DNA of 64,000 nt from Nitrospira sp. (GCA_024330965.1 JANDJL010000010.1:21186-85185); one strand, 5' to 3'; counted from the first letter of the stretch, positions 18,324 to 27,204 are shown. The notes: generated by a model not told the origin, from the sequence alone. Numbers and translations: made by a program.

Positions 18324-19034
18324 TTACCCGTTCATCCGCCTCCGGGCAAGACCAGCCAGTCCAACCACTCCGCTGCCAAACAACCACAGAGCTGCAGGCA
18401 CTGGAACGGGTGAGGTGCTCAGCGTGGCAGAGAAGGAATGTTGACCGGTCTGGGCTGGAGGATAGGGCGGATTGCCTCCGAAGACTAAGGAATACAGGCC
18501 AGGATTCAATGTGTAGGACGCATGGACATGGTCAGAGCCTACGCCATTGTCCGTTCCGTTTGGTCCGCCCGCATTGGCGACATGGGCGAGGTAGGTTAAA
18601 TTGGTGGCCCAACTGATGTTGCCGGTGTTGTTGAAGGTGTGATTGGTAGAATCGTCATTGATCAGTTCCCACCCTTGATAGAGGGTGAATGCGGGGTAAA
18701 GCTGGCTGCCCGAATCATGGCCCCGCTCCAATTCAACAGTCAAAATGGTTGGGCCGGACAGGCCAGAGAGGTCCAAGGCGACCCAGTCGGTTGTATGGGT
18801 CCAGCCCTTGTTACCAACGGGTTGACCAGGTTCCGCCCAACTCTTGGCACCGACCGAGCCGTGAAAATGGGCGAGATCAAGATCGCTCATCACCACCTGC
18901 CACTCATAGCCAATGCCAGTCGCAGGGCCTGGCGAGGTAACCGTTGCTGCGTGCCCAGATCCAACCTGAGCCAACCCTAACCCAAAGACTGACCCGACGA
19001 TGATCCCAGCCCGAACCAACTTCAAACTTCTCAT
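18324..19034 (-). CDS. VPLPA-CTERM surface protein (paralogue B1)
   Basis: 236 residues: signal peptide ending GSGHA, a body with GIGYEWQVVMSD, GAKSWAEPGQP, GWTHTTDWVALDLSG, YPAFTLYQGWE and NPGLYSLVFGGN, and the sorting tail VPVPAALWLFGSG, helix, ARRRMNG. It is clearly paralogous to the protein at 24695-25417, sharing these blocks in the same order. AGGAGG-like bases precede ATG 19034. It is driven by the dyad promoter at 19246-19307 by inference. Function in the matrix unknown. Confidence 0.85.
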   Translation of the reverse strand: MRSLKLVRAGIIVGSVFGLGLAQVGSGHAATVTSPGPATGIGYEWQVVMSDLDLAHFHGSVGAKSWAEPGQPVGNKGWTHTTDWVALDLSGLSGPTILTVELERGHDSGSQLYPAFTLYQGWELINDDSTNHTFNNTGNISWATNLTYLAHVANAGGPNGTDNGVGSDHVHASYTLNPGLYSLVFGGNPPYPPAQTGQHSFSATLSTSPVPVPAALWLFGSGVVGLAGLARRRMNG

Positions 19035-19161
19035 CACGCTACCTCCTTGCTGGTTATAAAAATACGGCACTCCTTCTCTTGCGCTCTTGCTCTTGCGCTC
19101 TTTCTCCTTGGCCTTCCATCAAACTCGCAAACTCGTACACAATCGGAACCTGGAACTCCAT

Positions 19162-19194
19162 CCGGAAACAGGCCGGAAACAGGCCGGAAACTGG
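19162..19194. repeat. 11-bp repeat, three tandem units
   Basis: CCGGAAACAGG (19162-19172), CCGGAAACAGG (19173-19183) and CCGGAAACTGG (19184-19194). The 11-bp period places each unit on nearly the same DNA face. It lies about 130-160 nt upstream of the start at 19034 and 50-85 nt downstream of the predicted -10 at 19246-19251, so in the probable 5' leader. Confidence 0.75.
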
Positions 19195-19245
19195 AAACTA
19201 GACCACCCGTCTCTCTTTCAAACCGCTTCTCACCAAGCACGAGAG

Positions 19246-19307
19246 AGCATAAGAGAGGATCGAGCCGATCTGCTACAGACAGGCGCAACGAATGCACCAG
19301 ATGTGAC
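19246..19307 (-). promoter_or_regulatory. Dyad promoter for VPLPA gene at 18324
   Basis: On the - strand GTCACATCTGGTGCA (19307-19293) is followed after 41 nt by TATGCT (19251-19246), a -10-like hexamer; no good -35 is present. The A-rich flank GAAAAAT lies on the outer side of the dyad. The same arrangement recurs at four other starts in this window. Confidence 0.6.
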
Positions 19308-19611
19308 GAAAAATGCACTTGTTCAGATGGATGGTCATCCCGCCACTCTCTTTCACCGCTGGCACGGTGCGTTGGATAGTGAGAGGAGGGGACACATGAA
19401 CCTAACGGAGAAGGGGGTGAAAGGCATGGGTGGGAGAGAAAAATAGAAAAAATCAGTACGACGCGAGCGGCACTCAAGGCGAGGGCCTCGATCCGGTTCA
19501 CGGCTCATTCCCGTCGTGTTGATCGAGGAGCAGTCGAGGATCAGCAAGCGGTCGGTTGGCGTTCTCACGCCGGCACCTGCGAGAGGGCGTTTGTCGCCGC
19601 ATCCTTCACGG

Positions 19612-19649
19612 CGCGATTCTTTTCAGCTACCGCGATTCTTTGCAGCTAC
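19612..19649. repeat. 19-bp tandem duplication
   Basis: CGCGATTCTTTTCAGCTAC (19612-19630) is followed by CGCGATTCTTTGCAGCTAC (19631-19649), one mismatch. It looks like a slippage duplication in non-coding DNA. Confidence 0.75.
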
Positions 19650-19731
19650 CATGGTGCGCGTGCGGGAGGGTCGCGCTCCAGGCCGATGTGACACCTTTGC
19701 CTAGAATCAAGCAATGGCCTCTACCGATCGC

Positions 19732-19795
19732 TGCACCAGATGTGACGAAATGTTAATGCTTTCTTGAGGATCATGGGAGAGAACGCTTGTATGCT
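19732..19795 (+). promoter_or_regulatory. Dyad promoter for ConA-like lipoprotein gene
   Basis: TGCACCAGATGTGAC (19732-19746), then 43 nt, then TATGCT (19790-19795), reading towards the + strand gene whose ATG is at 19865. Because the element is an imperfect dyad (CAC-N5-GTG) it can serve either direction; here it faces opposite to the other copies, yet the spacing to the hexamer is kept. Confidence 0.55.
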
Positions 19796-19864
19796 TGGGT
19801 TGTTACCGTAATACAATCGGCTAGGTGCATCGTGCTCTGAATGACCTGGTCAACTTGAGGAGCC

Positions 19865-20851
19865 ATGGTGTTCAGAACTCCCCGAGCGAACATGCTTGTC
19901 GCCATGTTGTATGGCATGACAATGGCCGGCGGTGGGCTTGCCGCTTGTGGACAAGGCGATGGGTCGCCAACGGTCTCAGGCGGCTCAACACCGCTCGGCA
20001 CCGCTCGGCTCGTGCTCTTTGACAACTTCGAATACGACATCGATCGTTCCGCGACCGATGCCGAGCAACAATTCCGCGCCCATGGCTGGACCGATGCGAA
20101 GGCGATCAACTCGCACTTCGGCCGCGGCAGCGGATATCTCTACACCCGCTACGATGACGCACGCCATTCGCGTGTGTTGGTGATGGAGTCGATGCCGTCG
20201 ACGGCACCGAATCCCGAAGATGGCTTCCCCTACCGGCAGACCGACTACTGGGTCAAATACGGGGCAGAAGATGCGCCGCTTACAACTGTCCCGGCTGATG
20301 TCTGGTTTCAATTCTGGATATTCGCGACGCCGGAGAGCAGGTTCCACCGGTCAAAGTTCATTTACCCCTGTCGCGGTCCCTATCCTTGTACGACGGAGCG
20401 GTTTGCATGGTTATTCGGCTGGCATCAGCTGTGCGGGCCGGAGGGCAATGTTCGGCAGGCCCAAGAAGGCGAATGGTTTTGGACTGTTCGCGCTCCACTG
20501 GCGAACAACCAAGCCGTTCCAGAATGGGACCACGATAAACTCTACCAGAACCTCAGTTGTGCCCCCATGCAACGGGAGACCTGGTATCAGGTCCGTATTC
20601 ATGTCGATACGTCTGGGCCGCAAGGGGCCTACGAGATGTGGCGGCGACCGGCAGGGCAGTCAACCTGGACGAAACTGGCCGAATGGATTGGGGGGGTGAC
20701 GCCCAACTTTGTGTGGCCCATCCCGGAAGCCGAGCGCGTCGGGAACCGCGTACTCGCCATGCCGACGACGGTCAATGAAGAAGATTCAATCGTCTATCTG
20801 GATGACTTCGCGATGGCGACTGGTGACACGGCATTTCCGGCCGATCAGTAG
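19865..20851 (+). CDS. ConA-like (polysaccharide-binding or lyase-type) lipoprotein
   Basis: 328 residues. The lipobox GLAAC (Cys28) marks a lipoprotein. The mature part is a beta-sandwich with Trp/Tyr-rich strands (VLFDNFEYD, WVKYGAEDAP, VWFQFWIFATPESRFHRSKF, TWYQVRIHVDTSGPQGAYEMW, IVYLDDFAMATG), as in concanavalin-like glucanase/polysaccharide lyase families. Four Cys in the middle (PCRGPYPC and others) may form disulphides. GAGGAG precedes the ATG. It likely binds or trims a polysaccharide; activity is not shown by a catalytic signature I can identify. The next gene is a broken NHL propeller. Confidence 0.65.
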   Translation: MVFRTPRANMLVAMLYGMTMAGGGLAACGQGDGSPTVSGGSTPLGTARLVLFDNFEYDIDRSATDAEQQFRAHGWTDAKAINSHFGRGSGYLYTRYDDARHSRVLVMESMPSTAPNPEDGFPYRQTDYWVKYGAEDAPLTTVPADVWFQFWIFATPESRFHRSKFIYPCRGPYPCTTERFAWLFGWHQLCGPEGNVRQAQEGEWFWTVRAPLANNQAVPEWDHDKLYQNLSCAPMQRETWYQVRIHVDTSGPQGAYEMWRRPAGQSTWTKLAEWIGGVTPNFVWPIPEAERVGNRVLAMPTTVNEEDSIVYLDDFAMATGDTAFPADQ

Positions 20852-20862
20852 CCGGTGAGTCG

Positions 20863-22085
20863 GTGCCCCCGTATGACGAGGAGGCTACGTTTCTCGCGCC
20901 GCAAGCGACCGTCAAGGTCGCAGAGAGCGTGCGACGGTGGTCGAGCCCTTTCAACGACAAGATACGATTCAAAGGCGGCATCACCTCGCCGCACCTGGTG
21001 CTCGACAATCCATCTTTGGACCCGACGGACCCTTTCTTCGGCATGCCGCGCCAAATGGCTTGCCTCGATGATGGCAGCGTCGTGGTGTTTTCCACCGCCA
21101 AGACGCACAAGGATGGTCGGATGAAAGGCAACCCCCTACGCGACCGGTCTGTGGCGCATTGCACCTGACGGGTCGATCACTGCCGTGGATCGCGCACGTC
21201 ACGTCTTGAGCGAAGGCAAGGACCCTGAGTGCGGTGTGACGGTCGGCGCGAGCGGGCTCAATCCACACGACGTCGGCCCGGTCAGTGTCGATGCCGATGG
21301 AAGCCTCATCTTTCCATATGCAACGAGATGGGGATTCGGCCGCAAGGCGCGTGTGCTGCAACTGACGCCGCAGAATCTGTTGGTGCCGATTCCCAAAACA
21401 CCGCACGCCTGTGCCCCGGAGCCGCTCCAGGACTACCGGGTGCTGTTCCACAACATCGGCGCGGCGGCGCGCGATTCCGACGGCCACACTGGGTGATGGA
21501 CTATGGGCGGTGCGAGCTGAAGCGTGTGGCTCCCGACGGCGTCGTTACGACGTTGCTCAGCCACCGGCAAGTGTGCCAGGCCGGAGACCCCGAACACTTT
21601 GTGCGGGCCGACTACATGGTGTGGGATCGGACACGGAACGAGATGGTGATGGGCGGGGCGCTGTTGTGGCAAAAGTCACCGAAAACAGATCTCTATTCCA
21701 CGATCTGGCGTGTGCGGCCGGATGGAACGTTCAGGCGCGTCTATCTGGCTGGAAAAGTGCGCAGCGACTTGCCACGGCTCGACGGGATCAGCGGCCTGGC
21801 CCTCGATCCGGGCGGTAGGGTTGTCTTCGGCACCAACATTCTGGATGTGGGCGGCGACGGGGGAGAGTTCTCAAGCTCGACGAAACGTCCGGCCGTACCG
21901 ATGTGGTTGCGGGGGCGCCCAGACCAAGTGGAATTTCCCATGCCGATGGACCGGTGAAACAGGCCAACTTCGGAACAATCAAAGGGCTGTGCTTTAGCCC
22001 TGACGGCACGTTGTTCGTTCATGACGCCAATCATCTGATCCGAAAGATCACACCTGCCGGTCAGGTAACGACCTGGGCGTTCTAG
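20863..22085 (+). pseudogene. NHL/SMP-30-like beta-propeller gene broken by three indels
   Basis: Reading in three successive frames gives one coherent propeller: MACLDDGSVVVFSTAKTHKDG, WRIAPDGSITAVDRA, LKRVAPDGVVTTLLSH, ISGLALDPGGRVVFGTNILD and a last blade LCFSPDGTLFVHDANHLIRK ending at 22085. The frame breaks at (i) a C run at 21132-21136, one C too many; (ii) CCACACTGGG about 21484-21492, two bases too many; (iii) GAGTTCTCAAG about 21867-21877, one C short. Correcting these restores about 406 codons. A single-copy pseudogene or uncorrected base-call errors are both possible. The GTG at 20863 is only a provisional start. Confidence 0.8.
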
Positions 22086-22196
22086 TTGAACTCCGCTTGA
22101 GGTAGACGTGGTTGTCCCCCGTCGCCGCCGGGCGACGGGGGACAAGACCGCTCTCGATCTGAGTACGGTGGTTGTGCCCGTGGCTTCCGTTCTGCA

Positions 22197-23045
22197 CTAG
22201 CGCGTCAGGCGGCGCTGAGCCAATCCGGCTAGTCCGATCACCCCGCTTCCGAAGAGCCACAGGGCGGCCGGCAGTGGGACGGGTGAGGCGACGACGGTCA
22301 CGTGCGCGGTGAAATTGGGAAACTCAAACGGATTGGATTGGTTGAAATCGTTGCCACCGAAGACCAACGTGAGATAGTCGGTCGTTCCCGTGAGCGTCAT
22401 CCATGGCAAGGTCAAGGTGACGGTGTGCGCCGGCGAATCCGTGTTGTCGGCCGCCGCCCACACGTGACCGGCCAGGGCACTGGCCGCCAAGTCTGTGGCC
22501 CACCAGTCGGACCAGTTGGTCGTCGAGATTCCGTTGGGGTACCAGTTGTTGGTGAACGACGCCGTGCCGGTTGTCTCAATGCCGGTCCACGCGGTGATCC
22601 CGGGAATCAAGACCTTGTCGGTAGCCACTGGTGGTGTGGTATTGGCTTCCAGTGTGATGCTGACTTGAGCCTGCGCGTACCCGTTGGCGTGGAGACCTGA
22701 GAGGTCGACCACAGACCAGCGAGAATTGAGCGACCAGCCGTATTCGTCCGATCCTACAGGGCCAGGTGGATCGAAGAGTCCTCGCCAGGCTTTCAGCCCC
22801 ACTTCATCGACCAGACCATCGCTCCCAAAGTCTTGCCGGTCAGCAGGGTTGCCGATTTGCAGTGGAGCCTGACCGGTGGCGGCGGTGAGGGTACCTGGAT
22901 GGTCAAAAGAATAGTAGAGATGGTACCGGATTCCTCCGGGAAAGGGGTCGCCGAGATAGACGGTGGATGCTTGAGCGCCGGACGGGAGAATAACCAGGCT
23001 CGACATCAGGAGCCATCCAATGAACAGTGAACGGTGAAAGATCAT
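22197..23045 (-). CDS. VPLPA-CTERM surface protein (paralogue A2)
   Basis: 282 residues: signal peptide to GAQAS, then STVYLGDPFPGGIRYHLYYSF, a close relative of the opening of the protein at 11095-11970, followed by PGTLTAATGQAP and WSVVDLSGLHANGYAQAQVSITL. The tail is VPLPAALWLFGSG, helix, AQRRLTR. AAGGAGGTATCACC precedes ATG 23045. Only 31 nt separate it from the stop of the upstream VPLPA gene, so the two are probably one operon. Confidence 0.85.
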   Translation of the reverse strand: MIFHRSLFIGWLLMSSLVILPSGAQASTVYLGDPFPGGIRYHLYYSFDHPGTLTAATGQAPLQIGNPADRQDFGSDGLVDEVGLKAWRGLFDPPGPVGSDEYGWSLNSRWSVVDLSGLHANGYAQAQVSITLEANTTPPVATDKVLIPGITAWTGIETTGTASFTNNWYPNGISTTNWSDWWATDLAASALAGHVWAAADNTDSPAHTVTLTLPWMTLTGTTDYLTLVFGGNDFNQSNPFEFPNFTAHVTVVASPVPLPAALWLFGSGVIGLAGLAQRRLTR

Positions 23046-23076
23046 GGTGATACCTCCTTGACTGTGCGTTGTGAAT

Positions 23077-24195
23077 TCAAAGAGACACTCCAGACGACGT
23101 GAGAACATGAGACCGACAGGGAGAAACGTTGCGAGAGGTACGGGCTTGCCGTCCGACCCAACCGGCTATGGCTGCCGTGCCGCTTGCGAACAGCCAGATG
23201 GCAGCGGGCAGTGGAACGGGAGCAGTGAGCGGCGTGGACGAAATGGTAAATCGAGCGGCGTATTGTCCGCCGTGGCTGCTGTTGTCGCCGATGAGCACGG
23301 TGTACTCACCGAAATACTGCCCCGTGAGTAGATAAGAGAGTTGTGCGTTGCCGCCCACAGAAGCCAGTGCGGAACCCAAGAACGTCAAATCGGCGAGGCC
23401 GTTTCCATCATCCCAGCCTCCATACAACGCCACGCCCATCTGCTGGGGCCCCAGCCCGTCGCTAGCATCATCGAAAACGTCGATATTCAGGTAGAGGGGG
23501 GTTCCTGGCGCTTGGTCCAAGAGATTCTGCTCGAGGTTTGGATGGAGCGAGAAATCGTTGGGGTATCCGTACTGATAGCCACTCACATGGGGATTCAACA
23601 CGTCCATGCCGGCATTGTATTCGCCGTTATTCCAAGAATTGCCAGCAACGGCCAGCGCGAAGTCGGTGGGTAACGGATTAGTCTGGCTGGGTCCCCCGGG
23701 GTAAAACGATCGATTATGGTTTTGCGTATAGACTTGTCGCAACAGACTGTTGCCGTTCGTGTTGATCCCCGCACAGTCACCATTGATGGCACAGGTTGTC
23801 GCCGTGCTGCCGTACACACCTGTTTCGAGGAGGCGGATTTGGGTGGGAGTGTGGAGCCCGACGTAGGCCGCCGAAGGCAGCACTGATCCGGCGGATGATC
23901 CGGCATGATTAGGACCGGTGGGACCGATCCACTCGGTGACGGGGGATTCGTTGGTCCAGACTTCATAGGTGTTGGTGCTGCCGGAGTGATAGAGACTACC
24001 GGCGAGTCCTCCGCCGGTCGTGCCGCCGAGATAAATTCTGGTCGCTCCTTCGCCGCCGATGGCGGTATTGAAGTCTCCGACCCGAATGTCACCGAAGCCC
24101 CCCACATTAAATGTCACATGGGCATTTGCAGGCGAAAAGGCACCCACGTTCGTGAACAAGATGAGCATCGCCGCAAAGATAATCGAGCCGTGCAT
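23077..24195 (-). CDS. VPLPA-CTERM surface protein with C-terminal extension
   Basis: 372 residues. Signal peptide to PANA, then a Gly/Asn-rich body (VTFNVGGFGDIRVGDFNTAI; GATRIYLGGTTGGGLAGS) typical of secreted beta proteins. The sorting tail VPLPAAIWLFASGTAAIAGW lacks a normal Arg cluster and runs on for about 25 further residues, as in the protein at 12171-13019. CAAGGAGG precedes ATG 24195; the longer frame to 24348 lacks a signal at its start. First gene of a pair with 22197-23045. Confidence 0.78.
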   Translation of the reverse strand: MHGSIIFAAMLILFTNVGAFSPANAHVTFNVGGFGDIRVGDFNTAIGGEGATRIYLGGTTGGGLAGSLYHSGSTNTYEVWTNESPVTEWIGPTGPNHAGSSAGSVLPSAAYVGLHTPTQIRLLETGVYGSTATTCAINGDCAGINTNGNSLLRQVYTQNHNRSFYPGGPSQTNPLPTDFALAVAGNSWNNGEYNAGMDVLNPHVSGYQYGYPNDFSLHPNLEQNLLDQAPGTPLYLNIDVFDDASDGLGPQQMGVALYGGWDDGNGLADLTFLGSALASVGGNAQLSYLLTGQYFGEYTVLIGDNSSHGGQYAARFTISSTPLTAPVPLPAAIWLFASGTAAIAGWVGRQARTSRNVSPCRSHVLTSSGVSL

Positions 24196-24501
24196 CGCTT
24201 GTCCTCCTTGTGTCCTTTTCCTTTTGATGGTGAAATTTTTCTGACCGTGCTGACCTTGGTGTCCTTGCCTTCTCTTTGTTACAAAGAACTTTGTTGAAAA
24301 AAGAGATGGCAAACCGCTCAGTGAAAAATGGCCGCGGTTCGGCATCAAGAACCAGCCTGTTCTGAGACAGGCCGCATCAAACGTTCTTCTGTTCCACTGT
24401 GTCCACCTGCCTCACATTCGATATGAATCGCCGACCCAGACCTGCACGATCTGCACTCGTAATGGCGAGGAGTTCCAATTCGATCAACTTGGGATGGAAG
24501 C

Positions 24502-24561
24502 AGTATCAAATCAGCCGGTGGCGGGCTACAGAGGGATGCTCCTGCTTGCACCAGATGTGAC
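24502..24561 (-). promoter_or_regulatory. Dyad promoter for VPLPA pair 23077/22197
   Basis: On the - strand GTCACATCTGGTGCA (24561-24547) is followed after 39 nt by GATACT (24507-24502). The element itself is identical over 15 bases to the copies at 19293 and 19732. The leader to ATG 24195 would be long, about 300 nt. Confidence 0.5.
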
Positions 24562-24628
24562 AGATAATGTTTACGGCGGGCGGACAGTGAAGTGAAAAAT
24601 GTGAAGAGAAAAAAACGGGAAAACGTTC

Positions 24629-24658
24629 GGGCCGTCCGGCATGGACACCGGACGGCCC
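24629..24658 (-). terminator. Intrinsic terminator
   Basis: GGGCCGTCCGG (24629-24639) pairs perfectly with CCGGACGGCCC (24648-24658) around an 8-nt loop. On the - strand it is followed by T-rich sequence with a run of seven T, so it is a strong terminator for the gene ending at 24695. Confidence 0.85.
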
Positions 24659-24694
24659 GCCATCGAAAATTGAGTTACTGGATTAAAACATGCG

Positions 24695-25417
24695 TCAGCT
24701 ATGACGTCGGCGTGCAAGACCAGCCAGTCCGACAAGCCCGCCTCCGATTAGCCAAATGGCCGCAGGCAGTGGAATCGGGGAGGTCTTAATCCGAGCAACA
24801 TAGCCCTGCCGCCCTGATTGTTCGACATCAAAGGGAGCATTGCCACCAAACGCGAGCGAGTACAGGCCCGGCTCCAACAAAAATTGCGCATGGACGGCGG
24901 GACCGGCCTTACGTAAGCCTGTCATGGTCCCATCTGGTCCTCCACCATTTCGAACGTGGCCGAGATAGGTCAGGCTGGGGGCCCAGTCAGTCAATCCGAT
25001 GTTGTTAAACTGATGAGTCTCTGTCCCAGACTGTTCCCAGCCTTGGTATAGGGTAAAAGCCGGAAACAGTTCGCTGTCTGCTCCGCGAGCTAATACGACA
25101 TCCAAAAACACGTGTTCACTGAATCCGCTTAAATCAAGCGCAACCCAATGGACCGTGTGGGTCCAACCTTTGAGGCCGTCAGGATTGGACGGTTCCGCCC
25201 AGCTTCGTGGGCCGACACCCAAATTGGCAGGATCATCAGGATGATCATCGCTTCTAAAGATGATGCCATCGCTGGACCCCATGGTGATGCTCCACTCGTA
25301 GCTGATCCCCGGGGAAAACCCTGGATTGGGGACGATGACAGCAGCGGTCGAAAAGGACGGCCCAGTCAGTAGGCTAGCGCTGAGGAAAAGGGTGCCCAAT
25401 ACAAGTGTACGCTTCAT
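24695..25417 (-). CDS. VPLPA-CTERM surface protein (paralogue B2)
   Basis: 240 residues: signal peptide (residues 1-26), body blocks GISYEWSITMGS, GPRSWAEPSNPDGLKGWTH, WVALDLSGFS, FPAFTLYQGWEQ and EPGLYSLAFGGN shared in order with the protein at 18324-19034, tail IPLPAAIWLIGGGLVGLAGL then ARRRHS. AAAAGGAGACGCG precedes the ATG at 25417. It has its own dyad promoter upstream and an intrinsic terminator downstream, so it is a monocistronic unit. Confidence 0.87.
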   Translation of the reverse strand: MKRTLVLGTLFLSASLLTGPSFSTAAVIVPNPGFSPGISYEWSITMGSSDGIIFRSDDHPDDPANLGVGPRSWAEPSNPDGLKGWTHTVHWVALDLSGFSEHVFLDVVLARGADSELFPAFTLYQGWEQSGTETHQFNNIGLTDWAPSLTYLGHVRNGGGPDGTMTGLRKAGPAVHAQFLLEPGLYSLAFGGNAPFDVEQSGRQGYVARIKTSPIPLPAAIWLIGGGLVGLAGLARRRHS

Positions 25418-25531
25418 GGTCGCGTCTCCTTTTTGTTGAAACGGGCCTGTACGGGATCCTCAATAACAGAACAGGCACCATTTCAATGTTCCGTTCGTCT
25501 TCTGAAGAAATTTTCCTGACGAACGGGCGAG

Positions 25532-25594
25532 AGCATACCACACCCTCTCCAGCCAAAGCCAGAGTAAAAAGGCCACCGATACTACAGATGTGAC
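25532..25594 (-). promoter_or_regulatory. Dyad promoter for VPLPA gene at 24695
   Basis: On the - strand GTCACATCTGTAGTA (25594-25580) is followed after 42 nt by TATGCT (25537-25532), within TGGTATGCTCTC. The outer A-rich flank (ACAAAAAAT) is kept. The TATGCTCTC octamer plus one is shared with the promoter at 19246. Confidence 0.58.
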
Positions 25595-25888
25595 AAAAAA
25601 TTCGACAAACCGCTCAAACCGAGTGGCGAGCACGATTCATGCTTGGGGGGAACCGTTTGGAAAACGTACCAGCACTCGATTGTTGGAGTGCAGGAAGCCG
25701 CGTTCCTTTTTCCTTTCGGAAGACTCGTCCCTGAGAGCTGTCTGAAGCCCGCCATCCTTGGCTATAGACCGGTGGTTTCTGCAAGGTGGCGATCGACACC
25801 TTGCTTGAGTTTGGTCGGAGAAACCAGATTGAACGCCGTCGATCGCTTGAAGGTGACAGTGAACGGTTGAGAAAGAGTGACCAGTCCA

Positions 25889-25933
25889 GGCTGATGCCGG
25901 CCAGGCTGATGCCGGATGGGCTGATGCCGGATG
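25889..25933. repeat. 15-bp repeat, three tandem units
   Basis: GGCTGATGCCGGCCA (25889-25903), GGCTGATGCCGGATG (25904-25918) and GGCTGATGCCGGATG (25919-25933), followed by a partial GGATCGG. Non-coding as far as I can tell. Confidence 0.75.
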
Positions 25934-26352
25934 GGATCGGCCTGGCAAGGGAGTCAGTTGTCCGAACAGCCAGTGATCCGATCTCGCTCGAAAACAGACG
26001 AGTACAGGTCTCGTTTCAAGAAGGGTTCCCGATGAATCACGGAGAGGGCGGACCCTTATGGATCTTCTGAGAACACCTTGCGTCTGGCGGTGTGCGGGCA
26101 TCAGCGTCTCCGAATTCCTTTGCAGCGGAGGGCGGGATGATGAGAGAACCGGTGCCGAGGAGGCCGATGACCGGATGTCGATGGCTGTGCTTGCGAGAAT
26201 GTCGCGTGAATCGTCATGAAAAGCAGTGTGATGCGATACCAAGAGAAGTGATCGTTGCCATGAGCCAGGGGCCCGGCGCCTCCTTCCATCCCCTGCTGGT
26301 CACAGGGAAGCGGGGAAGCGCCGGAAGAGGAAAGACATGAGCGATGGCGTGA

Positions 26353-27204
26353 TTACGCGGCGGCCCTCTGCCGTCTCGCCAAGCCGAGCAGGCTCGCCAC
26401 GCCGCTCCCGAAGAGCCAGAGGGCGGCAGGGAGCGGGACAGGTTCCTGGATGACCCTGCCATTGAAACCAGCGGTATCTTGCGGAGTCAGAGTAAATGAC
26501 AGCACGGATGCCATCGTGACGCAGGGCTGGCCGCAGGTGAGTTGCCCATTAGCGCTGAAGGTGGTGGCCCCGGTTCCACTGAGAATGGAAAAGAGAGAGC
26601 CGATATCCACGTTCTTCGAAATTGAACCGCCGTTTGAAAAGAGATCATACGAGGTCAAGAGACTGCCGCCTGGTACGACCGGTTGCACAGCGGCGCCGTT
26701 GCTCAAACCATCCGTGAGGGTGATTCCCAAACTAGCGTGGGAATTGATGGGGCCAAGCAGCGAGGGCGTCAATGGCACGTTGAAGGCGAACGAATAGGCC
26801 AACGGTACCGACGATACGTTCGTCGCACTGGCGGAGAAGAACAACACCGGATCGGGAATGGCCCCCGCTTCTTGGATGATGAAGGTGCTGCCGCTCGAAT
26901 GGGTGAAGGTCAAGGGGCCGGCAAGGGTGAACAAATCTTGGGCTTGGTCGTAATTCCACTCAGCCGCAGCCTGAAACTGCTCCTGTCCAATGGTTACGGA
27001 CAAGATCGGCTCTGCCGGGATCGCCACCTGCGCATGAGCCGCGGTGCCTACGCCGGGGGAGCCGAAGAACGGAACGTCCGCGCTCCCTGCTCCAAACACG
27101 GCTCCAAACACGAAGCCGCACACGGTCAATTTGATGCCGTGAGCCTTGATCCTGTGAGTCCATCGACATTGCTCTCGACATTGCTCTGTGATTCTATGCT
27201 CCAT
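26353..27204 (-). CDS. VPLPA-CTERM secreted protein, unknown body
   Basis: 283 residues. The export signal is unusual: a basic His/Arg/Cys-rich stretch (ITEQCREQCRWTHRIKAHG) precedes the hydrophobic core (LTVCGFVFGAVFGAG). The body is a beta-rich domain (TFTHSSGSTFIIQEAGA, YSFAFNVPLTP, LGITLTDGLSNGAA) with one Cys pair (CGQPC). The tail is VPLPAALWLFGSGVASLLGL then ARRQRAAA. CAAGGAGG precedes ATG 27204. It has its own dyad promoter. Confidence 0.82.
   Translation of the reverse strand: MEHRITEQCREQCRWTHRIKAHGIKLTVCGFVFGAVFGAGSADVPFFGSPGVGTAAHAQVAIPAEPILSVTIGQEQFQAAAEWNYDQAQDLFTLAGPLTFTHSSGSTFIIQEAGAIPDPVLFFSASATNVSSVPLAYSFAFNVPLTPSLLGPINSHASLGITLTDGLSNGAAVQPVVPGGSLLTSYDLFSNGGSISKNVDIGSLFSILSGTGATTFSANGQLTCGQPCVTMASVLSFTLTPQDTAGFNGRVIQEPVPLPAALWLFGSGVASLLGLARRQRAAA

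Larger units (their letters stand above)
19035..19864. other. 830-base control region between divergent genes
   Basis: No credible gene. It holds two full copies of the dyad TGCACCAGATGTGAC (19293-19307 and 19732-19746) and a half copy (GGCCGATGTGAC, 19681-19692), an 11-bp triple repeat (19162-19194) and a 19-bp duplication (19612-19649). The two full dyads each have a TATGCT hexamer 41 or 43 nt away, one pointing to each flanking gene. Confidence 0.65.
24196..24694. other. Intergenic control region
   Basis: Holds the dyad promoter (24502-24561) for the downstream - strand pair and the terminator (24629-24658) of the next gene. No gene seen. Confidence 0.6.
25418..26352. other. 935-base stretch without a credible gene
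   Basis: Contains the dyad promoter at 25532-25594 and a 15-bp triple repeat at 25889-25933. A long frame on the - strand (25637-26242) is low-complexity, has no ribosome site and matches nothing recognisable. The stretch may contain the remains of a lost gene. Confidence 0.5.

Noticed and set aside
19162..19194. Possible CRISPR-like repeat
   Set aside because: Three 11-bp units in direct contact without spacers; not a CRISPR array.
25637..26242. Open frame of about 200 codons on the - strand
   Set aside because: Low-complexity Ser/Pro/His/Arg composition, contains the 15-bp repeat, no ribosome site and no recognisable motif.
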